Part shown: positions 51,864-61,786 of the stretch, in pieces
Position numbering within the stretch: position 1 is the stretch's first letter
How the letters are laid out: each line of letters opens with the position of its first letter
NCBI GenBank assembly: GCA_963724285.1
Contig: CAVRUD010000023.1
Location: forward strand, 62,001-126,000
Source: CAVRUD01 sp963724285
GTDB taxonomy: Bacteria > Chloroflexota > Chloroflexia > Thermomicrobiales > UBA6265
Direction of reading: 5' to 3'
DNA length: 64,000 nt
Position numbers and translations under genes: made by a program
Notes under the pieces: model-generated
Told to the model about the DNA's origin: nothing
Databases searched by the model: none
The model's input: only the letters and a program-made list of their open reading frames with translations

Positions 51864-53078
51864 ATGCGCAGGCTCATCGCTCCCTGCGCCTGCGCGCTCG
51901 CCCTGTTCACCGGGGTGTGGGCCGGTCAGGCGTACACCCTCTTCGCCCCGCTGGGCCCGATCGGGGCCGAGCACACACCGTCGCCTCCCGTAGCCGACAC
52001 CGTCTGGAGCTTCTACGATGCGATCGATCTCTTCTTTCGTGCCGGCGATGATGCCGCCCTCCGTGCCGTTGTCTCTCCCGAGTTTGTCGACCACGTCGAC
52101 ACCCCGGGCTCCCTCGCCAACCGCGAAGGGTTCTTCGGGTACCTGGCTTCCCTGCGCACGACCCATCCCGCGCTCCGCCTCGTCCCCACGGACGTGATCG
52201 CCCAGGGAGATCGCGCCATCGCCGAGATCACCCTATCCGGCGACACCGGGGGCGCCATCAAGGGCATCCCCCTTGGCGGGCCGCCACCGTGGCCGGAGGT
52301 TGAGATCGTCCGAGTCGAGGACGATCGGATCGTCGAACGCTGGGGTGGCCCGGCCGGATACGCCTCATCCACACCGGTCTTCTCGGAGGCGGTAATAGCC
52401 CCCTCCCGTGGCGCCCTGCTCCCGTTCTTGCACCGCGTCACGTTTGCGCCCGGTGCGAACGACGCCAACCTGGATCGGTTTGACCCTGCGATCGTGACGG
52501 TCGAGTCGGGCCAGATCAACGTCGGCACCCCCTCCAGAACCGAGAGGTCGGCGCCAATGGAGACCCAGACACTTGGACCCGGCAACACGCTCGCCATCAC
52601 CGAGAAAATGGACCTCGAGATCAGCAACCGAACGGACGCACCCGCGGTCATCCTCTTGCTCAGCCTCGCCCAACCGGCCCAGATGCCCACGAATTTCAGT
52701 CCGATCGATGCAGACGATAGCATCGAGATATGGGGCCTGGCCGGATACGGGACGGTCGCGGCGATCGCGACAACGGGTGGGCTAAGGGCCGAAATGGCCG
52801 AGGTAACCCTTGCCCCGGGGATGCGGCTCTCGACCCACGACACGGGCCTGACCGAATTCGTCGTGGTCGAAGCCGGCACGCTCACCGCGGCGATAGACGG
52901 GCAGTCGGTCACCACATGGCTGCGGGATCCGCGCGGACGCCAGACAGTCCCCGGTTCCTACACAGAGTTAGCCCAGGGGTTCGGCCTTTCCGTGTCCGGA
53001 GAAGGGGCCTCGACATCCTACCGCAACGAGTCTTCCGATCCGGTCACATTCCTACTCGTGACGCTCTCTACTCGTTAG
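51864..53078 (+). CDS. Membrane-anchored NTF2/SnoaL-like plus cupin-like fusion protein, copy 1
   Basis: The protein has 404 residues. Residues 1-30 form a signal or anchor (MRRLIAPCACALALFTGVWA). Residues about 43-165 resemble a SnoaL/NTF2 domain (VWSFYDAIDLFFRAGDDAAL, then VVSPEFVDHVDTPG...GDRAIAEITLSG). From about 185 two cupin-like beta-sandwich units follow (the second has VEAGTLTAAIDGQ and a YRNESSDPVTFLLVTL end). The metal histidines of canonical cupins are lacking. The paralogue at 57315 shares an almost identical N-terminal anchor. It is preceded by the secreted cupin with an 8-base gap. Function is unknown; a periplasmic or surface ligand-binding role is a guess. Confidence 0.6.
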   Translation: MRRLIAPCACALALFTGVWAGQAYTLFAPLGPIGAEHTPSPPVADTVWSFYDAIDLFFRAGDDAALRAVVSPEFVDHVDTPGSLANREGFFGYLASLRTTHPALRLVPTDVIAQGDRAIAEITLSGDTGGAIKGIPLGGPPPWPEVEIVRVEDDRIVERWGGPAGYASSTPVFSEAVIAPSRGALLPFLHRVTFAPGANDANLDRFDPAIVTVESGQINVGTPSRTERSAPMETQTLGPGNTLAITEKMDLEISNRTDAPAVILLLSLAQPAQMPTNFSPIDADDSIEIWGLAGYGTVAAIATTGGLRAEMAEVTLAPGMRLSTHDTGLTEFVVVEAGTLTAAIDGQSVTTWLRDPRGRQTVPGSYTELAQGFGLSVSGEGASTSYRNESSDPVTFLLVTLSTR

Positions 53079-53235
53079 GCCCGACCAACCAGCGTTCGTC
53101 GGTTGGGCTGTTGCCCGAGCGACGCTGCCCCGGGTCGATATGAAATCTTCGTGCTCACGCCCCGCCATCCTCGGCTACGATGCGGCTCCGGGCGCCGGAC
53201 AGCGACCCGGCATCGCATCCGAGGAGGACCCCATC

Positions 53236-54513
53236 TTGGCGCCGGCGAACCAAACGGAGACAGCGAGAGCAGCCCGAGCGCGCTCCCAGACCCCCACCAT
53301 CGGCTGGAAGATCGAGCAGCCGGAGTACGTCGACCGGGTCGCGAAGGTCCGGGTGGCGATGGAGACGCGGGGGCTGGACGCCCTGGTCCTCTTCCATCCC
53401 ACCCGGATGGCGTACGTCTCCGGCTTCTTTCACATTCCCACCGAGCGGCCGATGGCGATCGTCGTTACGCAGGGCGGGCTCAGTGGCGGGCTGGGCGGGC
53501 TCATCCCTCTTCTGGAGCGGGAGCATATCCAGCGCTCGCCCGGGGTCGACCGGGTCAAGGTGTACGGGGAGTATCCGTATGGCGGCGGCAAGCACCCGAT
53601 GCTCCACCTCGTCGACCTCCTCACCGAGATGGGGGTCAACGCCGCCGGGAAGACCGTCGGGTACGACAGCGACGGCTACGGCGATATCTGGGGCTACACC
53701 GGTCCGCGCCTCTCGGACGTGATCGATCCTGGCGTGAACACGGTCTTCGCCCGGGACCTGGTCGATACGATCCGGCACGTCAAGAGCCCGGCGGAGCTCT
53801 ATTTCATGCGGGAAGCGTGCATCTGGGGCAACCTGGCGCACCGGTTGATGCAGGAGAACATCACCCTGGGCCGGACGGAGATGGACATCTCCAATGAGGC
53901 CAGCACCCAGGCCAGCCGGATGATGGTCGCCGCCCTCGGCCCAACGTATCAACCGGTCGGCCACTTCTCCGGCCAACCGGCCCACGCGATGTTCCACGCC
54001 GGCGCGAATACCTCCCTGCCGCACGGCTTCTCCAACGCGGTCGGGCTGCGGCGGGGCGACATCCTGGTGACGGGCGCCTGCGCCTACATCGCGGGGTTGG
54101 AGTCCGAGCTGGAGCGGACGATGATCATCGGCGAGCCGACGCCGGAGTTCGAGAAGTACTTCGGGCTCATGCTGCAGCTGCAACAGGTCGGGTTCGACGC
54201 CCTCCGCCCCGGCCGCACCTGCGCCGAGGCCGAGGCGGACGTGCAGCGGGCCTACAAGGACCTCGGCGTGGCCAAGATGCAACGCCACCACACCGGCCAC
54301 GGCATGGGGATGGAGGGGCACGAGTCGCCCTTCATCGACCTGGGGGACCACACGGTCATCCAGGAGAACATGGTCTTCTCGGTCGAGCCGGGCCTGTACG
54401 TCCCCGGGATGGGCGGCTTCCGCCACTCCGACACGGTGGTCATCACCGCCTCCGGCGCGGAGATCTACTCCACCTACCCGCGGGATCTGGAGAGCCTCAT
54501 CGTGTGGGTGTAG
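53236..54513 (+). CDS. Creatinase-like M24 family protein (pita-bread fold), metal ligands altered
   Basis: I chose the TTG at 53236 because GAGGAGG lies 8 bases upstream; an in-frame ATG at 53140 is also possible. The product has about 425 residues. An N-terminal creatinase domain (VAMETRGLDALVLFHPTRMA) precedes the pita-bread domain. At the first metal site, proline peptidases have a Asp-x10-Asp pair; here the region reads GDILVTGACAYIAGLESELE, so both aspartates are replaced. The later His (HHTGHGMGMEGHE) and Glu (FSVEPGLYVPG) are present. Creatinase, which needs no metal, has a similar ALERT-like change. The protein may therefore be a metal-independent C-N hydrolase rather than an aminopeptidase. 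Confidence 0.8.
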   Translation: MAPANQTETARAARARSQTPTIGWKIEQPEYVDRVAKVRVAMETRGLDALVLFHPTRMAYVSGFFHIPTERPMAIVVTQGGLSGGLGGLIPLLEREHIQRSPGVDRVKVYGEYPYGGGKHPMLHLVDLLTEMGVNAAGKTVGYDSDGYGDIWGYTGPRLSDVIDPGVNTVFARDLVDTIRHVKSPAELYFMREACIWGNLAHRLMQENITLGRTEMDISNEASTQASRMMVAALGPTYQPVGHFSGQPAHAMFHAGANTSLPHGFSNAVGLRRGDILVTGACAYIAGLESELERTMIIGEPTPEFEKYFGLMLQLQQVGFDALRPGRTCAEAEADVQRAYKDLGVAKMQRHHTGHGMGMEGHESPFIDLGDHTVIQENMVFSVEPGLYVPGMGGFRHSDTVVITASGAEIYSTYPRDLESLIVWV

Positions 54514-54672
54514 CCGGTCGGCATCACCTGCTTGGAAATTCGGTCCGGGCGGCGCCGGCAAGACGCAATCGGCACGTCTGGGGGAAGAGGTGGCCACCCG
54601 GTCCGATTGACAGCCGGTCGGGCGCGGCCGATGATGGAGGAGAACTCACCTCCGCCATCGTAGGGCCTTCCC

Positions 54673-57177
54673 ATGGCTGATCCGAGCCGAACCCAACTCG
54701 TCGCCTTGGTTCCGTTACCCGACCAGGCTACGGCCCCCCTGCCGGTGCCGCCCACCTCCTTCGTTGGGCGGGCGCGGGACGTCGCCGCCGTCGCGGGGCT
54801 TCTGCACCGCGACGATGTCAGCCTGGTCACCCTGACCGGGCCCGGCGGCGTCGGAAAGACGCGGCTCGCGGTCGAGGCCGCATCGCGGGAAGCGCACGGG
54901 TTCGACGAGGGCGCCGCCTTCGTCTCGCTCGCCCCGATGACCGACGCCGGCCTCGTCGGTCCGGCCGTCGCCTTGGCGTTGGGCGTCCGGCCGGCCGGCG
55001 GCCGGCCGCTGATCGCCCAGCTTGCGGCCGTTGTCGGGACGCGGCGGCAACTCGTGGTGCTCGACAACGTCGAGCAGGTCTTGGACGCCGCGCCGCTGCT
55101 GGCGAACATCGTCGCCGCATGCCCAGGGTTGACGTTCCTCGTCACAAGCCGCGAACCGCTGCACGTGGCGGCGGAGCATGAGTACCCGGTGGCGCCGCTA
55201 TCGTTGGATGACGATCCCGAAGGCGGATGTGCGGGACGCCGTCACGCTCTACGAGCAGCGCGCCCGGGCCGTCCGCCCGGACTTCGCCATCACGGCCGAG
55301 AACAGGAGCGCGGTCGCCGCGCTCTGCGCCAGGCTGGACGGGTTGCCGCTGGCGATCGAGCTGGCCGCGGCTCGGATCAAGGTCTTTTCGCCCGAGGCGC
55401 TGCTTGCGCGGCTGGATCGCTCGGACGGCGCCCACCTGGGCCTGCTGACCGGCGGCCCGCGCGACGCGCCCCGCGGCTGCGGACCCTGCGCGATGCCATC
55501 GGTTGGAGCCACGACTTGCTCGCGCCCGCCGAACAAGCGCTCCTCCGCCGCCTGGCGGTCTTCGCGGGCGGCTTCACGCTCGACGCGGCCGAAGCCGTGG
55601 GAGGGGGGCAACGCTATCGCGTTGAGGGGGACAAAGCTGACGCTTTGTGGGGGACAGCCCTGCGGGCTGAGGGGGAGGGGGGGAGGGACGAAGACGACGG
55701 TCTCCTCTCCGCCTCTCCCCCTCACGGCGATAGCCGTGCCCCCCTCAGCGCCGCAGCGCTGTCCCCCTCGGTCCTCGACGGCATCATCTCGCTGGTGGAC
55801 AAGAGCTTGGTGCGGTCGGAGGCACGCGGTGACCAGGAACCGAGATTCGGGATGCTGGAAACGATCCGTGCCTACGCCCTGGAGCGCCTGACCGCCAGCG
55901 GCGAGGAGGCGGCAGTCCGGGATCGGCATGCGGCCTGGTGCCTGGACCGAGCCGAGCGGGTCTGGACGGTGATGTGTGGCGTGGCCGAGCACCTGCTCTG
56001 GCAGCGTCGCGTCGACCGTGAGCGCGACAACATGCGGGCGGCGCTGGCCTGGCTGGAGCGGGCCGGCGACGGCGAGCGGTTGCTGCGGCTGGTGGTCGCC
56101 CTCGCACGGTTCTGGAGCATGGGCGGCCATCGGGTCGAAGCGACGGACTGGTTCGAGCGGGCCCTGGCGTGCGGCCGGGACGCGCCGCTGGAGCTACGCG
56201 GCCGGGCGATGGCCGGACTCGGCCACCACCTCGAACGGCAGGGGCGCTACGAGCGAGGCCGAAACCCTGTACGAGGACGTGCTGGCCATCGCCCGCGAGG
56301 CTGGGGACCCGCTGGAGTACGCGCACGCCCTGCACTGACTCGGCGTGGTGGCCCTGAACCAGGGACGTTATCAGGAGGCAACGCCCCGCTTCGACGAGGC
56401 GCTGGCCATCCTTCAACGGCTCGGGAACGAGCGCGCGCAGCACTGGATTTCCTACCTCCAGAGCGTCGTTTCCTACGCCGCGACGATTTCGCCCGGGCGC
56501 TCGCCCAGGCCGAATCCGCGCTGGCCGGGCACCGCCGGCTCGGCGAGATCGACGGTATCGCCATCGCCATTGGCGTGCTGGCGCCCCTGTGTTGCGAGCA
56601 GGGGAACGCCACGCGGGCCGCAACGCTGCTGGCGGAAGCCTTGCCGCTCTGGAGCCAGATCGGCAACAACGAAGGGATCGCCGAGTGGTTGGGCGGGGTC
56701 GGCAGATTGGCGGACTGCCGCGGCCGGTTCGTCCACGCCGCCCGGCTGTACGGAGCGGCGGAGGCGGCCTTCGACGCCGCCGGTGTCCCTCAGGTGGTCC
56801 CCCCTCCTGCCCAGCACCGGCGATCCGTCGATCGCGTCCGGGCCTCGCTGGGCGTGGACGCGTTCGCCGCCGCCTGGGCCGCCGGCCGGGCGCTGCCGCT
56901 GGAACAGGCACTCGCCGAGGCAACGATCGAGCTGGACACCGCCGCCGCCCCGGCCACGTCGCCCGGCGCGAAGACAAGCACCGCCGCAGGCCTGACCCCG
57001 CGCGAGGTGGAGGTTCTCCGCCTCCTCGCCGCCGGTAAGACCGACCGCGAGATCGGCGAAACCCTTTTTGTCAGCCGCCGTACCGCCGCTACCCATGTGC
57101 GCAACGTCCTCGCCAAGCTCGACGTGGGCTCACGCTCCGCCGCCGCCGCCCACGCCGTTCGCCTCGGCCTGGCCTGA
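54673..57177 (+). pseudogene. STAND ATPase-TPR-LuxR regulator, heavily disrupted
   Basis: It starts ATG 54673. The N-terminal third is intact: Walker A (GPGGVGKT) at 56-63, LVVLDNVEQVL and TSREPLHVAAEHEYP. Frames then change near 55212 (an extra G before GCGGATGTGC), near 55470 (a C4 run), near 56255, and near 56480. An in-frame TGA replaces a residue, probably Trp, at 56336-56338 (HALH-stop-LGVVALNQG). In between, RLDGLPLAIELAAAR, AIGWSHDLLAPAEQ and the TPR helices are recognisable. The LuxR HTH (LTPREVEVLRLLAAGKTDRE, then SRRTAATHVRNVLAKLDVGS) is intact. Four shifts plus a stop, and a hairpin insertion at 55601, point to a true pseudogene. Confidence 0.85.
55601..55769. repeat. G/C hairpin block inserted in the regulator linker (second case)
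   Basis: It contains GGGGGACAGCCCTGCGGGCT, CAAAGCTGACGCTTTG, CGCTATCGCG and CGGCGATAGCCG-type palindromes between G5/C5 runs. It occupies the stretch between the FTLDAAEAV and LVDKSLV codons of the host, the same position as the block at 15571. The host frame reads through it without a stop. Confidence 0.65.
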
Positions 57178-57211
57178 CCGTCTGCACAGATGACATAGAT
57201 CAAACGGATTC

Positions 57212-57241
57212 CGCGATATCGCGCATCTGCGCGATATCGCG
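57212..57241. promoter_or_regulatory. Two 12-base perfect palindromes in tandem
   Basis: CGCGATATCGCG occurs at 57212-57223 and again at 57230-57241, separated by CATCTG. Each copy is self-complementary and the centres are 18 bases apart. It lies about 75 bases upstream of the NTF2-cupin gene at 57315, in a 137-base gap after the broken regulator. It is probably a dimeric regulator's double site. Confidence 0.55.
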
Positions 57242-57314
57242 TACCGGCGCGGCTGCTCAGCATGGGTTCAACCCGGCGATTGCCCCGGGCCTCGACCTCG
57301 CCGGAGCCCGAACC

Positions 57315-58601
57315 ATGCGCCGCCCGATCGCTCCCTGCGCCTGCCTCCTCGCGCTGATCACCGGCGCGTGGTTCGGGCAGGCGTACACGCTTCTCGCCCC
57401 GCTCGATCCGATGGCGTCGCCGGAGATCGTGGACAACCGCGCGACCGACGCGGAGTTCGCCGTCCGGGCGTTCTACGACGGGGTCAAGCACTTCTTTGCC
57501 ACGGGAGACGCGGCAGGTATCCGGGAGGTCGTTGCCGAGAACTTCGTCGACCAGGTTCGCCTGCCGGTCTCAGATTCCGGCCGGGAAGGGTTCGTGCGTC
57601 ACCTGGGCGCGGTACGGCGCGCCTTCCCGGGCTTGCAGATCGAGCCGGCCGAGATTGCCGGTCAAGGGGATACCGTCGCGGTCCGGATCGAGGTGTCGGC
57701 GGGTACGGCCGCACCGTTCCTTGGCATGCCCGTCACCGGGTTCCGGCCATGGGGATCGGTGGAGGTCTTTCGGGTCGTCGCCGGCCAGATCGTGGCGAGG
57801 TGGGGGGAGCCGGGCGGCTACGGCCTGTTCGAGCCGATCGCCACCGAGGTCTTCGCCGGGCTGGACATGGCGGATGCACGCCCGACCCTGACCCGCCGCT
57901 CGTACGAGCCGGGCGCCAGCGATTGGGACGCACCGTCGTGGGGCCCGGTGCTGATGATCGCCGAGTCGGGAACCGTCATCGTCGATGTCGATGCGATCGT
58001 CGTGGCGACCGTCCGCCGAGCGGCGGATGCCGTCGATGGCGACCCCACGACGATCTTCCCGGTCAAGACACCCACCCCGGTGGCGCTTGCGCCCGGAGAT
58101 GTCCTGACGGTCGCGGAGCCGGCCAAGGTCGAGATCAGGAACGAGTCCGAGGCCCCGGCCGCCGTCCTCGTGCTCACGCTGCGCGCCCCTCCCTCCATCC
58201 CACAGCTGGGATCTTCGCAGGCAGCCCTGCCCCTGGGGGTCCGCACGTCCGCGCTGACGGCGGACATCATCGGACCGACGACCACCGCCGGAACGGTCGC
58301 CGTCTCGGTCGGTCGCGCCTTCCTTGCCCCGGGGATGGGATTGGCGCCCCACCCGGTCAGCGGCTACGAATTGACGCTGGTGGAACGCGGCACCCTCACG
58401 CTGCAGGTCGACGGCGACCGGCCCTCGGTGCGCCAGCCGAATGGACGGGCGACAACCATCGCTCGGACTTCGGAGGTGGCGGCGGGCCTGGGCCTCACCG
58501 TCCCGGCGGGCGCCGTCGCCTCCTATCGGAACGACGCGTCCATGCCGCTCGCGCTCCTCCTGGTGAACGTGTATGTCACCGCACCTGCGCAGGGACCATG
58601 A
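57315..58601 (+). CDS. Membrane-anchored NTF2/SnoaL-like plus cupin-like fusion protein, copy 2
   Basis: The protein has 428 residues. The N-terminus MRRPIAPCACLLALITGAWF followed by GQAYTLLAPLDP is nearly identical to that of the 51864 protein. The NTF2-like domain follows at residues about 50-170 (VRAFYDGVKHFFATGDAAGI, then VVAENFVDQVRLPVS, and VEVFRVVAGQIVARWG). Two cupin-like units follow (AESGTVIVDVDAIVVA, and VERGTLTLQVDGD, ending VASYRNDASMPLALLLVNVY). Outside the anchor the copies are clearly diverged, so the duplication is old or the anchor is under constraint. The upstream tandem palindromes suggest regulation. Function is unknown. Confidence 0.65.
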   Translation: MRRPIAPCACLLALITGAWFGQAYTLLAPLDPMASPEIVDNRATDAEFAVRAFYDGVKHFFATGDAAGIREVVAENFVDQVRLPVSDSGREGFVRHLGAVRRAFPGLQIEPAEIAGQGDTVAVRIEVSAGTAAPFLGMPVTGFRPWGSVEVFRVVAGQIVARWGEPGGYGLFEPIATEVFAGLDMADARPTLTRRSYEPGASDWDAPSWGPVLMIAESGTVIVDVDAIVVATVRRAADAVDGDPTTIFPVKTPTPVALAPGDVLTVAEPAKVEIRNESEAPAAVLVLTLRAPPSIPQLGSSQAALPLGVRTSALTADIIGPTTTAGTVAVSVGRAFLAPGMGLAPHPVSGYELTLVERGTLTLQVDGDRPSVRQPNGRATTIARTSEVAAGLGLTVPAGAVASYRNDASMPLALLLVNVYVTAPAQGP

Positions 58602-58772
58602 CCGCGTTGGTCGTGGGTGGGTGGATCGGCGCCATCGTCCTGGCTCAGATTCGACCCCGTCACCCCACCTGGCGGTGCAACCTCCGCGGCAGGCCGATGC
58701 GCGATTGGCTGCAAGCCGGGCTTCGACCTCCAACCAATCAGGCATCGCCGCGGCACTCCCCGATGCCGGTCC

Positions 58773-59396
58773 GTGCTGTGGTCGGGTGGGGCTACGGCGA
58801 TCCGACCGCGTCCGCCCCCCCGGCCGCCCCCAGCCACGGCGCACCCAGAAAGGCGTCCCGGTCCCGCGCCGCCCCAGGCCATCGGGCGCACCGGCGGCCC
58901 CGGCGCCGGCCCGGCCGGCATCGCCCGCCGCCTCCGGGCGCCCGCCGCCCCGTGGATCCGCCGCCGCGGCGACGGCCTACGCGCCGCGCTGCCGCCGGCC
59001 CTCGCGGATTCGGGCCCCGGCGTGGCGGTCGGCCCGCGGGGGGCGGCGACGGTCGGCGCCGGCGGCCGCGCGCTGGCGGCCGCCTGGCTGGCCGGGGTCG
59101 CCGCCGTGGCCCGGGCCGGGGCGCGGGGCAGCGCCGCCGACGCCTTCCTGGGCGGGGCCGCCCCCCAGGTGCGCGCCCGCGCCCGCCCGGCCGGCCGCGA
59201 CCTCCGGCGCGCGGCGCACCCCCACCCACCGCACCGCGCGGCCGGCCGCGCGGTCGCCCGCGGGGACCGGCTCGGCGGGCTGGCGGCCGCCCAGGCGGAG
59301 GCGGTGCCCCTGGGGGTCGCCGACGACCTCGCGGTCGGCACCGGCACGGCCGAGGCCAGCGAGGGCGCCCGCGCCATCGCGGCGCGCCTAGCCTGA
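58773..59396 (+). CDS. Hypothetical Ala/Arg-rich protein (start uncertain)
   Basis: The frame ending at 59396 has nearly all third positions G or C from about 58860 on, which none of the other five frames matches as well. It encodes about 207 residues from a GTG at 58773. It includes a hydrophobic stretch (RALAAAWLAGVAAVARAG) and a C-terminal region of Ala-rich helices (GLAAAQAEAVPLGVADDLAV). No family is recognised. The start and the first 40 residues are doubtful. A perfect convergent terminator follows 38 bases after the stop, supporting an expressed unit. Confidence 0.35.
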   Translation: MLWSGGATAIRPRPPPRPPPATAHPERRPGPAPPQAIGRTGGPGAGPAGIARRLRAPAAPWIRRRGDGLRAALPPALADSGPGVAVGPRGAATVGAGGRALAAAWLAGVAAVARAGARGSAADAFLGGAAPQVRARARPAGRDLRRAAHPHPPHRAAGRAVARGDRLGGLAAAQAEAVPLGVADDLAVGTGTAEASEGARAIAARLA

Positions 59397-59433
59397 ACGT
59401 CCTCAGGGCACGCCATAGTTCAATCCCGTCGAA

Positions 59434-59474
59434 CAGGCAAAGAGGCGGGCGCCTGGCGCCCGCCTCTTTGCCTG
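59434..59474. terminator. Bidirectional terminator hairpin
   Basis: A 20-base perfect stem (CAGGCAAAGAGGCGGGCGCC and its complement) around a single central T lies between a plus-strand frame ending at 59396 and the minus-strand permease ending at 59506. This is a classic convergent terminator. Confidence 0.85.
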
Positions 59475-59505
59475 TGCTCGGTGCTCGCCGTGGAGACGCC
59501 GTTCT

Positions 59506-60340
59506 CTAGACGTCCCGCCGGTTCAGGGTGATGACCGCGGCCGTCAGCAACCCGATCATCCAGAGGGCCATCACGAGGAAGGCTGGGCCGTCCGCCAGGT
59601 AGGTTGAAGCGCCGGGCTCCAACTGGCCGAGCAGGCTGTCCTTCGCGTTGTCCGGCAGGTAGCGGAAGACGTTCTCCCGCACCCACAGGGGAGCCAGCGG
59701 CGTCAACATCCAGGGCAGGACGGTGAAGCCGATGGCGGCGGTGATGGCGGCGGCCGTGCCGCGCAGCAGCCAGGCGATCGCGAACGGGATGAGCGCGTGG
59801 TGGACCCCTTGCACCAGGCCGCCGATAAGGAAGAAGCGGATGACGTCGCTGTCGGTGACGCTGGCCGTCTCGAGGCCGTAGTGCCGGTAGATCGGCTGGC
59901 AGACCAGGAACATCCCGGGGACCAGGATCGAGGTGATCGCCATACCGAGGAACCCGACGACCGTGGCCTTGGCGGCGAATACGCGGGTGCGCCGCGGATG
60001 GACAATGAAGGTGGTGCGCACCATGCGCGAGCCGTACTCCGAGGTAACCGAGGTCACGCCGAGCACGATCACGAAGACCATGCCGAAGATCCAGCCAGCT
60101 AACGTGTTCAGGATCGGGTCGATCTCTTCCTGGAGACGGCCGCTCAGGCTGTCGTACGTCAGGCCGGTGATGAGCGCGACCAGGGCAGAGAAATCCGATC
60201 GAGAGCCCGATGGCCAGCGAGATGATGATCCAGGTCGAGCGGACCGAGCGGAGCTTGGTCCATTCCGATTGGAGCAATGCCCCGAAACCGGGATGCGCGT
60301 TCGTCGCAGCGCCGAAGATCGATGGGGACGTCGCAGCCAT
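59506..60340 (-). CDS. ABC-2 type permease, one frameshift near 60192
   Basis: It is the membrane subunit of the exporter whose ATPase is at 60534. The ATG at 60338-60340 starts MAATSPSIFGAATNAHPGFG and then LLQSEWTKLRSVRSTW, the usual ABC-2 N-terminus. In TM1 (IISLAIGLSIGF) the frame breaks at an AAA/TTT run (60191-60193). The other frame carries on SALVALITGLTYDSL and five further transmembrane helices to a stop at 59506. The restored length is about 277 residues with six helices. It lies 193 bases downstream of the ATPase gene on the same strand, so it is the second gene of the operon. One homopolymer base suggests a sequence error. Confidence 0.85.
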
Positions 60341-60533
60341 TGGTGTTGAATCCTTTCCCCGCGCATTCGCGGGTGATAAGAAGGTTTGACGATCGCGTAT
60401 GTTGGGGTGCGGTGAGGGGACGGGGGTGGCGTGTCCCGTCGCCCGGGGCTCAACCTTGGGCCGTGAGGCCCGGGCGTAGCCAGGACGGCGTCTCCCTCCG
60501 CCACGCCGCCTGCCATTCCGGGAACTCTGTGCT

Positions 60534-61451
<918 letters not shown>

Positions 61452-61536
61452 GCGTTTCCTTTCGATGCGTCAGGTGCTGGTCAAACGGTTCTGTGGTTCG
61501 TGGGCTGGATCCCGCAACGGTTTCCCTGGAAGGTCT

Positions 61537-61786
61537 CTACTCTACGGAGTCCGGAGCGCCCGGCTCCGGTTCGACGCGCGTGACCGAGAGCAACGGCAGA
61601 CCGAGGTCGCGGACCCTGGTCAGCAGCCCGTGCAGGGCGGCCTGGTCGACCACCGGGCCGCACAGCAGCGTGTCGCCGTTCTGCCTTCGTGATGGTCAGG
61701 TCCTCGAACCACGCGGACCATCGCGGCTCCAGGCGACCCTTGATCCGGATCAGATAGATCGGGGGTTGGCCCGGATTGGTCGTCAT
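61537..61786 (-). CDS. Small conserved-type protein upstream of the ABC operon, one frameshift
   Basis: The ATG at 61784-61786 has GGAGAAACGC upstream. The first frame reads MTTNPGQPPIYLIRIKGRLE and then PRWSAWFEDLTITKAE. A one-base shift near 61680 then gives NGDTLLCGPVVDQAALHGLL and RVRDLGLPLLSVTRVEP to a stop at 61537. The joined product is about 82 residues, the size and style of small two-beta-alpha proteins (hypothetical, often preceding ABC genes). It may be co-transcribed with the ATPase. The function is not known. Confidence 0.6.

Noticed and set aside
9263..57177. Reading the STAND proteins as an antiviral (Avs-like) defence cluster
   Set aside because: They carry HTH output domains (XRE or LuxR) and no nuclease, protease or TIR effector, so transcription regulation is the simpler reading.
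58523..59416. Minus-strand frames opposite the 58773 hypothetical
   Set aside because: They have poorer third-position bias and look like shadows; even the plus-strand call is weak.
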